Source of the DNA: UBA2705 sp963977105
GTDB lineage: Bacteria; Pseudomonadota; Alphaproteobacteria; Micavibrionales; Micavibrionaceae
DNA length: 64,000 nt
Direction: 5' to 3'
Assembly: GCA_963977105.1 (NCBI GenBank)
Contig: CAXBNI010000001.1
Coordinates: forward strand, 1,484,107 to 1,548,106
Below, piece by piece: positions 15,795 through 25,609 of this stretch (the first letter of the stretch is position 1; each line of letters starts with the position of its first letter). The notes beneath the pieces were generated by a model. The model saw nothing but the letters and a program-made list of their open reading frames with translations, did not search any database and had not been told where the DNA came from. Position numbers and translations under genes: made by a program.

Positions 15795-18700
15795 TTACGC
15801 AACAAGTAAGCTTGCAATCAGGTCGTTCAGGTCAACATCAACACCTTCAAGGCTTGTGACTGCTGTTGCGTTATTGATATCGCCGCTACCTGCACTGTCG
15901 ATTGAAACAACCGTGTTACCTGCGCCATCATCATTTGCGAAAACAAAGTCTTCGATGGCTTGGGTTACTGGGTCAGTGATAGATACCAAAGATGTTAGGT
16001 CAAGATTATCTTGGCCGATTTCAAAATCTTTGATTATATCAAGGCCATCAGTTAATGCTTCGAACATGAATGTGTCATTACCGCTACCGCCGTAAAGAAC
16101 GTCGTTACCAGCACCGCCAGAGATTACATCGTTACCTTCTTGACCAAAGATCACATCGTTACCAGCGCCGCCAGAGATTACGTCATCACCGCCGCCACGT
16201 GTTACGCCGCCAATATTTGTTTCTGCACCAAGCTCTTCGGCGTTACCAATGATATAAGCAAGCGTATCATCACGATCCCAATCTGCTGTGTTGCCTTCGC
16301 CGTTTTCTAATGCTGCGAATACGTCCCAGCCAGCGCCCTCAGTCGCCGTGATGCCCTGTGCTGCGCCAAGTGCGTCAGAATTAAGGCTGTCACCAAAGAT
16401 AACGTCGTCGCCGTCATTACCGTTAAGAACATCACCGCCAACTGCGCTCAGGCCAGTAATGGGGTTAGAGTTCTTAAGCGCCGCAGTAAGATCATCAGGG
16501 TTTGTGATGTTCAAAGATGAACCATCGCTATCAATCAGGTCAATACGGCTAAGAGCTGTATTGCTAAGCTGAATACCAACGCCGATAACTTCGGTGCTTA
16601 ATGACTGAATAATCGCCGCTTCGTTCGTGCCGTCACTGCCAGTAAATTGGTTAATCGCTTCGTCAGTATCAAAACCAGAGTTCTGTCCACCGCTTGCTGT
16701 AACGTATTTATTTGGCTCACCATCAGAGATGAAATATGTATATGTTTCAGCGTTACCACCAAGCGCCGCAGATGGTGTTTGTAACCAACCAATTGCTTCT
16801 TGTAATGCCGCTTCGTAGTTTGTTGAACCGCCAATAGTCATTGTATTTTTCAACCAGCCGATAAGTGTATCTGCGCTTGCTTGATCCGTAATATCAAATG
16901 TCGCGGAGGTACGTGCTTCTGAGCCGAAAGGCGTGATATGTACGCGGATCGCGCCATTATCATAAGCGGTCAGGTCTTCAGTTAGGCTTTCTACAGCTTG
17001 AATAAGTTTATTCAAACGTGAATTGTCTGTTTTAGACCCCATTGAACCAGATGTATCAAGGATAAGAACAAAGTTATAATCCTGTGGGACAGGTGGAATA
17101 AATGTTGAGCCACCAACGTCACCAACCAACACATCAGCAACCAGGCTGCCTGTAATAACGCCGCTATCGTGACCAACACGGTATTCTGTGGTTTCGCCAA
17201 GAATATCAGCAACATTTTCACCAACGATGAATGTCGGAGGGCATGCTTTGATATCTAGAAGCGCTGTGTCGCTATCGCCATCGCTGTCTGTAAGCGTGTA
17301 TTCAAACACATCACCAACACATTCACGGCAAACAACTTCTTTGGTTGTTGTTTGGTTGCTTGTGTCATAGTAACCCTGTGCCTGCGGAAACCACTCCGTT
17401 AAATAACCATCAGCATCATAGCTTGTAGCAAGGTCAGCGACTGGGTGTAACCAAATGCCTAGGGCGTCATCAAATGCCATGCCTGTCCAATCACTAGCGT
17501 CGCCATATGTTGGGTTAAAGTTGTTAACGCCTGTTGCATCCATTGTAAAGCTATAGACTTGGTTGCCATTTGCATCTGTTGTAACTGTAATAGATGTAAA
17601 TGGGCTATCCGTCGCTAAAGATGATGCAATTTGATCAGGTGCTTGTGTGCCGCCTGCTGCGTCGCCATCTTTCCAGCTTGTTTGTGTGTTCATGCCGTTA
17701 TAAGCATAAACGCTAACAACTGGGGCGCCGTTTGATGCATCAAAATAGAACAACGCAAGTTCGCCGCCATGACCTTTCGGGTTAGGGCCATTATTTAGCG
17801 CAACTGTGAAGCCTTCTGTGATACGGCCATGTGGGTTGGCAATAACCATTTCAAAAGTAAACTCACCCGTATTTTCGTTAAATGCTGTATCTACATTTTT
17901 GATGTCACCACCAGCATCTGAACCAGGAGGGTTATCTTTGGTGAAGGTGTATGTAGTTTCTTTGAATAAGGCATCGTCTTTCAGATCATATTCATAGTTA
18001 CCATCAGCATCGATTGTTAATGTGCCGTTATTTGCATCAATTACAAGCTCGCCTGTCGCAGGTACGTCATAATCTACGCCGCCAAATTTAACAGAAGTAA
18101 CATGGTTATCAAGATCGGCGCTTAGCTCATCATTTGCTGTCACAACATTACCAGTTGCAATGTCATCATTTGCGTTGAATGTGATGCTATCATTGTTTGC
18201 AACTGGTGCATCATCAATGATTGTGATGTCAATTGTATCTTCGCCAACAAGGCCAAAGTTATCAGTTACTTTAATATCAAATGATAGGTCGATTTCATCA
18301 ACAGGATTATTTGCATCTAAGTGATCTAATGTTTCAAATAATGTGAAGTCGTAATGTGGCGATGCGCCATCAACGATATCAAGAGCAAAGACTTTAACCG
18401 CGCCGGCCATACCGATGAAGCTGCTGCCAACAACTGTGACAACGATTGCGACACCGTTATGTGACAATGTTGGGGCCGTTGAAGAGCCACCAAACGAGAA
18501 GCTACCAGATACTGGCGTAATAGAAGCAACGCCGCCATTTGCGCCTGTAACATTAATAAGGCCAGATGTTGACGGCCCCATTGGAAGGTCTTCTTTTAGA
18601 ACACTGTCAATAGCCTCAACTTCTGGTATGCCAAGCGAATCAACAGTTTTAGTAATTACAAGGTCAGCTTGCGCAGTATCATCATCACCGTCAATTAATG

Positions 18701-21700
18701 TGTAGGTGAATGTGTCTGAAACTGAACCGCCAACACTGTAATCAAGGCCTGCATCCCAGCCCACGTAAAGTGAGTATGTGTAATCACCATCCGCATCAAG
18801 AACCAACTCACCATATGTACCAGTTAATACGCCAGCGTTAAGAACAACGTTAACGTCATCCGCGCTTAATGTATCATTCGCAAGAACGTTACCGTTCACT
18901 GTGTTTGAATTACCAAGGCTTTTCGCATCGTCTTTCGCAAAAGGTAGGTCATCTTTAATTGTGATGTCGATTGTGTCTGTCGCCGTTAGGCCGTAAGCAT
19001 CGGTCACTTTAACATCGAATGACAGGTCAACAAGATCCGCTGCGCCGACAACTTCGTGATCAAGCGTTTCGAACAATGTGAACTCATAAGATGCCGCAGA
19101 AGGGTCAAGCGTTAGTTCAAAGACTTTAACCGCGCCAGCCATACCTGTGTAAACATCGCCAACAAGCGTTGTGACGATTGGCGTGCCTTGGAAAGTCAGG
19201 CTACCGTTTTCAAGTGAACCAGATGCTGCGAATGAACCGTCAACCAATTCAAGTGAAGCAACGCCGCCATTTACGTTTGTCATGACAATGTTACCTGAAG
19301 TATCAGGATCAGCATTGCGCTCTTCTTCAACCAACTTATCATCAGCAGATAGCTCAGGAAGGTTAAGCGCGTTAACAGTTTTTGTGATTGTTAATGTTGC
19401 TGTGTCTGTATCTGTATCGCCATCGATTAATGTGTAAGTGAATGTATCAACAAGCGTTGCACCCAGCGCGTAATTAACGCCAGCATCCCAGCCTGCAGAT
19501 AATGTGTAATCATATGTACCGTTTGCGTTTAGAACCAACTGGCCGTATGTCCCGTTAACAACATCTGCAATAACGAGGTTTTGGTCATCAGCGCTGAATG
19601 TTGGTATGTCGTTTGTAATGACGTTACCTGCAACAGTGTTTGCGCCATCAGCCAAGCTTTTTGTGTCATCTTGAGCAACCGGAAGGTCATCAATGATTTT
19701 AATGTCGATAGCATCTGTCGCGCTTAGACCAAAATCATCTGTGACTTTGACTTCGAATGACAATGTGATGTCATCAGCAACGTTTTCAACTTCGTGATCC
19801 AAAGTTTCAAACAGTGTGAATTCATATTTTGATGTTGCTGGGTTCAGTGTAAGTTCAAAGACCTTCACTGCGCCAGCCATACCTGTGTAGGTGTTACCAA
19901 CATATGATGTTGTAATCGCCGTGCCTTGGAATGTTAATGCGCCGCCTTCTAAAGAACCTGTGGCGTTAAATGTGCCTGTAAACTCAATTGAATTTACGCC
20001 GCCATTTGTGCCTGTAACGGTAAGGTCACCAGTTTTGCTTGGGTCAGCATTACGCTCTTCTGTAAGGACATTGTCTTGCGCTTCCAAAGTTGGTGCCGCT
20101 AATGCGTTTACCAACTTTGTGAAGTCAAGCGTTGTTGTCGACGTGTCGCCATCACCATCTGTAAGAAGGTAATTAAAGCTATCTAATGTGAATGTACCGC
20201 CAACGCTGAAATCAACGCCCGCTGTTGTCGCCCAGTTCGCGTTTAGTGTGTAGATGTATGAACCGTTAGCGAAAAGCTCCAAGTTACCGTATGTGCCAGT
20301 AAGGCTTGATACTGGTGACACTGTATTTGCCTCATCAGCGCTTAACTCGTCAATGCCGTTGCCGTTATCAGCAAGCACGTTACCGTTGGCAACTATGTCG
20401 CCGTCAGCAAGCTGATCGCTATCCGCTTTTGCAAGTGGGTTATCATCGTTTACGTTTGCTGTAAGCGTTGTTGTTGTGGTTAAACCAAACTCATCAGTGA
20501 CCGTAACGCCGAAGTTCAGGGTCATTGTATCGTCTGAAGCTAAGCCTTCTTCGTGGTCTAATGGTGCGTATTGTGTGTATGTATACTCAAAGTCGCCTGT
20601 GACAGCGTTTTGTGTGAAGACAACATCAAAGATAACCGCGCCTGTCGCTGTTTGACCGATAATGCCGTTTGTCATTGAAGTCACGTTTACCGCGCTGCCG
20701 TTTGAAACAAGGCCGCCAGTAAGGTTGCTTGTGAATGTGCCGTCATTATAAGCAACCGCAGTAATTGCGCCGTTCGGGCTTGTCGCGTTAATCACGTTAC
20801 CTGAAGAAATCACATGCGCGCTATCTAAAGGCGCATCTTCCGTTACTGTAATCGCTGATGGCGTTGCTGTAGGGTCAGCAAGTTTGTTTACAACTTTATC
20901 AAATGTGATTTGCGCTGTGTCTGCATCGCCATCGCCATCTGTTAATGTGTAATCAAAGCTATCAAGGACATATGTGTTTGTTGATGTGAAATCAACGCCC
21001 GCTGTTGTCGCCCAGTTCGGGTTCAGCGTATATGTGTAATCGCCAGCCGCGTCGACTGTGAATGTGCCATATGTGCCTGTGATTGTGTAACCAGTGACTG
21101 TGTTATCAGCATCAACACTGAATGTGTCTTCGTCATTCGCTGTAACACTGCCTGTGACAGAGATCACGCCGTCAGCCAATGTTGCCGCGTCGTCTTGTGC
21201 GATTGGGTTATCATCATTTACGTTTGCAGTCACTGTGCTGTCAACTGTAAGGCCGTACTCATTCGTGATTGTTACGCCAAATTCGATTGACATTGTATCG
21301 TCTGATGCGCCGCCTTCTTCGTGGTCAAGCTGTGTATATTGTGTGTATGTGTATTCAAATGCGCCTGTTGCCGCGTTTTGTGTAAAGACAACATCAAATA
21401 CTGTTGCGCCCGCTGCATCTGTACCAGCAAGGCCTGTCGCCGTTGCTGTGACCGTAACTGCTGACCCGTTTGACGTTAATGCGCCAACATTGCTTGTGTG
21501 TGTGCCGTTATAAGCAACTGAAGTAATATCACCAACTGGGCTGACTGCATTTACTGTATTATCGTCAGATGTTGTGATGAATGTATTTGTTGCTATGTTG
21601 AGGTCTTCGCCAACAGTAACTGCGCTTGGCGTTGCTGTCATAGGCGGAAGAGCCGCAACAAAACCGTCAAAGCTTAGTGTCGCAGTATCGCTATCACCGT

Positions 21701-23225
21701 CAAAGTCAGTATATGTATATGTGAACGTATCGAAGTCGTAAGTATCGCTTACGCTGTAATCAACGCCAGCCAATGCTGCCCAGTTATTGTATAATGTGTA
21801 TTCAAATTCGCCATCAGTACCAATTTCTAATGTACCAAATGCGCCCGTAAGCGTTGTTACGCCCGCGATTGCTGTACCATCAACATCTGTTACCGTTGAG
21901 ATAATGTCATCACTATCTGTATCTGCGCCGCCTGTGTTGACGCCTGTTACAACATTGCCGTCTGCGGTAATGTCTGTGAATGGTGTCATTGATACGAAGT
22001 CATCAGCCGCTACTGGCACGCTATCAACAACGTTAATTGTGAATGTACCTTCTGCTGCGTCACCCGCGCCATCCGTTGCAATAAAACCAAATTCCAGATC
22101 TATAACGTCTGTTGGGTTTAATGGGTCTGCATGGTCAATGCCGTCATGTATGATAAATTCATAACCACCAACAGCATCAAAGTTAATTTCAAATACTGGG
22201 CGGCCAGTTGCAGTTGCGCCAACATAACCTGTTGCGGTTTGTGAAACGAGTACCGCTTCACCGAGTGATGTAAGTGTACCACCGGCAATAGAACCTGAAG
22301 GTGCGAAGCCTGTACCGCCAGGAGTAATGCTACCAAAGCCATCAGCACCAAAGAAAACAGGCAATGTGCCGTTTAGCGTTGTTGCAGATAGTGGAATTTC
22401 AAGCGCAGTATCAGAACCATTGTCTATTTCTGGCGGCGTGACTAAACGCTGCGCCGCGATGTCTTCTTCTGGCAGGACTTGATCTTGTACAAACTGAATA
22501 CCATATTGTAGCGCTGTCGGGTTAAGCGGGCCAATTTCGTTTAGTGGAGAAATTTGTTCTGAGGAGAATGTTGAACCAAAACCAAAACCGCCACGACCAC
22601 CAGCCGCTGCGCCAGTATCACCAGCAGCAGGTTCGATTGCAGCGAGCTGTTCTGCGATATCACCTGAAGCAGGCTCAATGCTTGCAACTTGTTCTGCGCT
22701 GTCTTGTGCTTCAGCGTAAAGCATATCATCTTGTGCCGCGTCTTCTGTAGAACCATTGAGGAGAATGTTGAGGTCTACAATTTCGCCATTTGCAAGTTGA
22801 ATTGCTTCCATGCCGTTTACGCCAGAAACAACAATAGAGCCTGCACCGCCCATGTTAATTTCTAGTCTGTTTTCATTTTGTGTGATCACTGCATCTGCAA
22901 GGTCAAAGTCAAAATGTATAATTGACTGTGCGCCAAGTTCAATGCTCTGTGTGCCGCCATCAACTGGCATGCCGATGTTTTCAACAATGTAGCTATCGAG
23001 GATATTCCACGCATCACCATTTTCCAGCGTTTCAACCAGAGACGAGATCTCTAATGCCTTACCGTCTGAAAACATAATGAAGCTATTCGGTGACGCTGTG
23101 CCCATGTCGGTGTAACCAACAACTGAACCGTCCTTCAGAATAATCTCTAAAGTGTTTTCCGCACCCATTCTAATCTCTTGGATATCAGATTGTGCAAAAT
23201 TTACATTAATTGAATTATTAGCCAT
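15795..23225 (-). CDS. Giant type I secreted repeat protein with vWA domain and C-terminal RTX repeats
   Basis: This 2,476-aa protein has no Sec signal and looks like a type I secretion substrate of the large-adhesin kind. Order: an N-terminal domain (1-155) and an Ala/Gly-rich linker with EPAAGDTG at about 198-205. Then at least six tandem repeats (about 260-1700) of the T1SS-143/VCBS kind, each with a DDxPxAxxD junction, an LDHE-type segment and a YTLxDGDGD-type end. A divergent domain (about 1720-1990) follows. A vWA domain opens LILDTSGSMG near 2050, an intact MIDAS motif. RTX nonapeptides (GGAGNDVIFG, GGSGNDTF) lie near 2345-2390, followed by a VCA0849-type C-terminal secretion target. 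GAGGAG precedes the ATG. No type I transporter lies nearby. Likely role: calcium-dependent adhesion at the surface. Confidence 0.9.
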   Translation of the reverse strand: MANNSINVNFAQSDIQEIRMGAENTLEIILKDGSVVGYTDMGTASPNSFIMFSDGKALEISSLVETLENGDAWNILDSYIVENIGMPVDGGTQSIELGAQSIIHFDFDLADAVITQNENRLEINMGGAGSIVVSGVNGMEAIQLANGEIVDLNILLNGSTEDAAQDDMLYAEAQDSAEQVASIEPASGDIAEQLAAIEPAAGDTGAAAGGRGGFGFGSTFSSEQISPLNEIGPLNPTALQYGIQFVQDQVLPEEDIAAQRLVTPPEIDNGSDTALEIPLSATTLNGTLPVFFGADGFGSITPGGTGFAPSGSIAGGTLTSLGEAVLVSQTATGYVGATATGRPVFEINFDAVGGYEFIIHDGIDHADPLNPTDVIDLEFGFIATDGAGDAAEGTFTINVVDSVPVAADDFVSMTPFTDITADGNVVTGVNTGGADTDSDDIISTVTDVDGTAIAGVTTLTGAFGTLEIGTDGEFEYTLYNNWAALAGVDYSVSDTYDFDTFTYTYTDFDGDSDTATLSFDGFVAALPPMTATPSAVTVGEDLNIATNTFITTSDDNTVNAVSPVGDITSVAYNGTHTSNVGALTSNGSAVTVTATATGLAGTDAAGATVFDVVFTQNAATGAFEYTYTQYTQLDHEEGGASDDTMSIEFGVTITNEYGLTVDSTVTANVNDDNPIAQDDAATLADGVISVTGSVTANDEDTFSVDADNTVTGYTITGTYGTFTVDAAGDYTYTLNPNWATTAGVDFTSTNTYVLDSFDYTLTDGDGDADTAQITFDKVVNKLADPTATPSAITVTEDAPLDSAHVISSGNVINATSPNGAITAVAYNDGTFTSNLTGGLVSNGSAVNVTSMTNGIIGQTATGAVIFDVVFTQNAVTGDFEYTYTQYAPLDHEEGLASDDTMTLNFGVTVTDEFGLTTTTTLTANVNDDNPLAKADSDQLADGDIVANGNVLADNGNGIDELSADEANTVSPVSSLTGTYGNLELFANGSYIYTLNANWATTAGVDFSVGGTFTLDSFNYLLTDGDGDTSTTTLDFTKLVNALAAPTLEAQDNVLTEERNADPSKTGDLTVTGTNGGVNSIEFTGTFNATGSLEGGALTFQGTAITTSYVGNTYTGMAGAVKVFELTLNPATSKYEFTLFETLDHEVENVADDITLSFEVKVTDDFGLSATDAIDIKIIDDLPVAQDDTKSLADGANTVAGNVITNDIPTFSADDQNLVIADVVNGTYGQLVLNANGTYDYTLSAGWDAGVNYALGATLVDTFTYTLIDGDTDTDTATLTITKTVNALNLPELSADDKLVEEERNADPDTSGNIVMTNVNGGVASLELVDGSFAASGSLENGSLTFQGTPIVTTLVGDVYTGMAGAVKVFELTLDPSAASYEFTLFETLDHEVVGAADLVDLSFDVKVTDAYGLTATDTIDITIKDDLPFAKDDAKSLGNSNTVNGNVLANDTLSADDVNVVLNAGVLTGTYGELVLDADGDYTYSLYVGWDAGLDYSVGGSVSDTFTYTLIDGDDDTAQADLVITKTVDSLGIPEVEAIDSVLKEDLPMGPSTSGLINVTGANGGVASITPVSGSFSFGGSSTAPTLSHNGVAIVVTVVGSSFIGMAGAVKVFALDIVDGASPHYDFTLFETLDHLDANNPVDEIDLSFDIKVTDNFGLVGEDTIDITIIDDAPVANNDSITFNANDDIATGNVVTANDELSADLDNHVTSVKFGGVDYDVPATGELVIDANNGTLTIDADGNYEYDLKDDALFKETTYTFTKDNPPGSDAGGDIKNVDTAFNENTGEFTFEMVIANPHGRITEGFTVALNNGPNPKGHGGELALFYFDASNGAPVVSVYAYNGMNTQTSWKDGDAAGGTQAPDQIASSLATDSPFTSITVTTDANGNQVYSFTMDATGVNNFNPTYGDASDWTGMAFDDALGIWLHPVADLATSYDADGYLTEWFPQAQGYYDTSNQTTTKEVVCRECVGDVFEYTLTDSDGDSDTALLDIKACPPTFIVGENVADILGETTEYRVGHDSGVITGSLVADVLVGDVGGSTFIPPVPQDYNFVLILDTSGSMGSKTDNSRLNKLIQAVESLTEDLTAYDNGAIRVHITPFGSEARTSATFDITDQASADTLIGWLKNTMTIGGSTNYEAALQEAIGWLQTPSAALGGNAETYTYFISDGEPNKYVTASGGQNSGFDTDEAINQFTGSDGTNEAAIIQSLSTEVIGVGIQLSNTALSRIDLIDSDGSSLNITNPDDLTAALKNSNPITGLSAVGGDVLNGNDGDDVIFGDSLNSDALGAAQGITATEGAGWDVFAALENGEGNTADWDRDDTLAYIIGNAEELGAETNIGGVTRGGGDDVISGGAGNDVIFGQEGNDVISGGAGNDVLYGGSGNDTFMFEALTDGLDIIKDFEIGQDNLDLTSLVSITDPVTQAIEDFVFANDDGAGNTVVSIDSAGSGDINNATAVTSLEGVDVDLNDLIASLLVA

Positions 23226-23907
23226 TTATTTTCTCCTCATAAAGGCAACCGCCACACATTAAACTCTAAAACTTTCTAATCAGCTTACGAATGTGGAGGC
23301 AAATTATCTGCTCAGTATCACATTCTAGTATTCTGTAAAACACGATGCATTTTCTATGCCAGTTACTAAATACCGCTTTCAAACAAATTGTTTTCCCACA
23401 CGGTAGTTATATATGCAACACGCAAAACGCGTTTTTCTATCAGAAAGTTAATAGTTTTTTAATATATTTCATCGCAAGAGTCAAACAAAAATTATGTTAA
23501 ATACTCAAGCCGTTGAATTAACAGCACAATATACGCATAGTTATATCGACGATAATATTTAGAATTTGGCCATTTTTAAAGGCTGTTTTTGCGCACCATC
23601 GGCTTTACATCAAACGGGCGACTCAACCAAAAAGTATAGATAAGCCTGCTTCGCGCAATCGTTTCGCCCCCCGCCAATCCCAACCATACCAGATTGAAAC
23701 GGCTGAACAATTACCCTCAGCGCCAAACACTTTGGCACTACGAGCACCGAATCACCGTGCCCATACCAAAGACGTATGACATCACGCAGTTTACCTTTAC
23801 AATAAATCTTGCTATTATTAACCCACTATATACTCTGGTATCTGCAATGTTCACGTCCCTAAACTCACTCTGCCCATATAGAATCACAGCATTAAAGAAA
23901 AGCGATT
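23226..23907. other. Long intergenic region between the giant protein and the response regulator
   Basis: These 682 bases separate two divergent genes and should hold both promoters. I saw no convincing open frame, tRNA or terminator. A 12-bp palindrome AAAACGCGTTTT lies at 23424-23435. The part nearest the giant gene is AT-rich, which is compatible with a regulated promoter, but I cannot name an operator. Confidence 0.5.
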
Positions 23908-24420
23908 ATGAGCCTCAAATTTGAAAAGCTAACTGTTTTAGTCGTAGACGACACCCAGTCCATGCGCATGTTGATTGTATCCGTGTTAGAGGCGTTGGAC
24001 GTCGGCATGGTTTTACAGGCAAGCAACGGCGAGCAAGGATTCAACCTCTTCCGCCAGCACAACCCAGATATACTTTTGGTAGACTGGCTCATGGAACCCA
24101 CTAACGGCATTGAGCTAACTGAGCGCATTCGCAACGATACAGAATCGCCGAACAGAATGGCGCCAATTATCCTCGTCACCGGCTATAGTGCACGCCCGCG
24201 CGTTGTAGAAGCGCGCGACGCTGGAGTTACGGAGTTTTTAGTCAAGCCCTTTACAGCAACCGATTTAACGCGCCGTTTGCAACACGTTATAAACAACCCG
24301 AGAAACTTTATTGATTATAATGGCTATTTTGGCCCTGACCGCCGCAGAAAAGACGATGAGCGTTATAGCGGCCCACGTCGTCGTGAAAACGATATGGACG
24401 AAAAATGGGACGTTCATTAA
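23908..24420 (+). CDS. CheY-like single-domain response regulator
   Basis: The 170-aa protein is a receiver domain with a basic tail. The acidic pocket is VVDD at residues 12-15, the phospho-acceptor Asp59 lies in ILLVDW, the switch Thr91 in LVTGYS, and Lys113 in FLVKPF. No output domain follows; the last 45 residues contain two GP-x-RRR-type segments (FGPDRRRKDDERYSG and GPRRREND). Tails of this kind are seen on alphaproteobacterial CheY-like proteins. It probably relays phosphate or binds a target protein. The next gene, 93 bases on, encodes an HPt-like protein, and the two may act together. No kinase is in view. Confidence 0.88.
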   Translation: MSLKFEKLTVLVVDDTQSMRMLIVSVLEALDVGMVLQASNGEQGFNLFRQHNPDILLVDWLMEPTNGIELTERIRNDTESPNRMAPIILVTGYSARPRVVEARDAGVTEFLVKPFTATDLTRRLQHVINNPRNFIDYNGYFGPDRRRKDDERYSGPRRRENDMDEKWDVH

Positions 24421-24513
24421 CTTTTTTTAAAAGCTTTGTTAGTATGTTTATATAACGCATAATGCGCATGGGTATTCATCCTGAGTCTACCTCGCAAGGA
24501 TCAAGGGTAAAAG

Positions 24514-25026
24514 ATGATACAAGAAGAAAGTGATAGCACAAAAGCGCGCGTAATCACGGCAAGCCTTGCTTTACAAGCAAAAGCTGGCCGCGGCAAGGTA
24601 GACGATCAAAAAGTCCGCGCCTGCCAAGACGCGCTTGCACAAAAAACTGCAAACTTTAAGCCTGTTGCCCTAGAGCTCCTCGATCAACTTGAGGCAGCCC
24701 TACACAATGCAGCACAAAGTGACCCGAGCGACTTAAATGAGCATAAAGCGCAAATTTTCAAACCCATATTTGACCTTAAAGCCAGCGCCAAAATGTTCCG
24801 GTATGACCTCGTCACTATCATGGCCAACATCATGGTTGATTTTTTAGAGCGCTTAAAAACGCTCGACAAGGACGCTGTTGAAATTGTCTTAGCCCATCAC
24901 AAGACATTAACGCTGATAATTGTGAAAAAAATGAGTGGTACCGGCGGCGATTCAGGCAAGGCACTAGCTAAAGAATTACAAAGCGCCTGTACGCGTTACT
25001 TCACAAGTCGCAAAGCAGCTCAGTAA
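24514..25026 (+). CDS. Helical HPt-like protein without the phosphorylatable histidine
   Basis: The 170-aa protein is almost wholly helical and soluble. The segment at about residues 84-118 (PIFDLKASAKMFRYDLVTI...DFLERL) resembles the helix pair of HPt proteins of the form AHDLKGQGGTFGY, but the position of the active histidine holds phenylalanine (FDLKA) and the following glycine is alanine. If the resemblance is real, it is a degenerate HPt. The link to the CheY-like gene just upstream supports a regulatory role such as sequestering or scaffolding the receiver. A later stretch EIVLAHHKTL has two histidines that could matter. The family call is tentative. Confidence 0.55.
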   Translation: MIQEESDSTKARVITASLALQAKAGRGKVDDQKVRACQDALAQKTANFKPVALELLDQLEAALHNAAQSDPSDLNEHKAQIFKPIFDLKASAKMFRYDLVTIMANIMVDFLERLKTLDKDAVEIVLAHHKTLTLIIVKKMSGTGGDSGKALAKELQSACTRYFTSRKAAQ

Positions 25027-25084
25027 AATACAAATCATCCTAATCCTAAATTATTATACAAAATGATCTCTTGCCTAAAGCAAG

Positions 25085-25381
25085 CTAGCCGAAATCTCTT
25101 AATTTACGGCGACGTATGCGCGCAAGAGCAAACCGTCTTTCGCCAACAAGGCTGGAGCGCAGCGATCTCACGGCTGCGGGAAGGGTCAGTCCATGCTTTT
25201 CAAGCACCATGAACAAAACCGTAGAGAGAATACAAAAAACCAACGTAATTGGCCGCGCATAAGGTAACAATATCAAATAAGGCAGCGCAGCGCGCGAATC
25301 CATACCAAAGAAACGCAATGGGCGCATCGTGTTACGCCAATGCCAATTAACCTGCTCTGATGCGTCTTGTGGTGAACTCAT
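25085..25381 (-). CDS. icmT: IcmT/TraK-like small inner-membrane protein of the type IVB system
   Basis: The chosen start at 25381 gives a 98-aa product, MSSPQDASEQVNWHWRNTM. The open frame extends 15 codons upstream without a ribosome site, while AAGG lies 11 bases before the chosen ATG. The product has HWRNTMRPLRFFGMDSRAALP at the front, one or two hydrophobic segments (YLILLPYARPITLVFCILSTVLFMVLE) and a basic tail after LPAAVRSLRSSLVG. The pattern HWR-x-T-x-x-P-x-RFF-x-x-D-x-x-AA-x-P, a membrane hairpin, then LE-x-x-G and P-x-x-x-R-x-LR is that of IcmT of Dot/Icm systems and TraK of IncI plasmids. It lies about 14 kb from dotDCB, convergent with the HPt-like gene. A search against IcmT would settle it. 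Confidence 0.72.
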   Translation of the reverse strand: MSSPQDASEQVNWHWRNTMRPLRFFGMDSRAALPYLILLPYARPITLVFCILSTVLFMVLEKHGLTLPAAVRSLRSSLVGERRFALARIRRRKLRDFG

Positions 25382-25609
25382 GAAAGAAATGACCTTATGA
25401 AAGATTACAGCGCAAAAAATTACCACGCTCTAATATATTAATAAAAATCAGCTTAGAAAGAAACTATTAAATCATACTTCAACGATTTAAAAGCAAGCCT
25501 CCTGATTATTCTACGCATCGTTTACTTAAGATACCCTTTACAGTTTTGTCTTTACATAACAGTCCTTGCCTGCTATTTTGCCTAAAACGGCACAGGGAAG
25601 GCGATAAAA

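Noticed and set aside
23740..23765. TGGCAC-like sequence considered as a sigma-54 promoter for the response regulator
   Set aside because: TGGCAC is present, but the -12 element TTGC is missing at the required distance.
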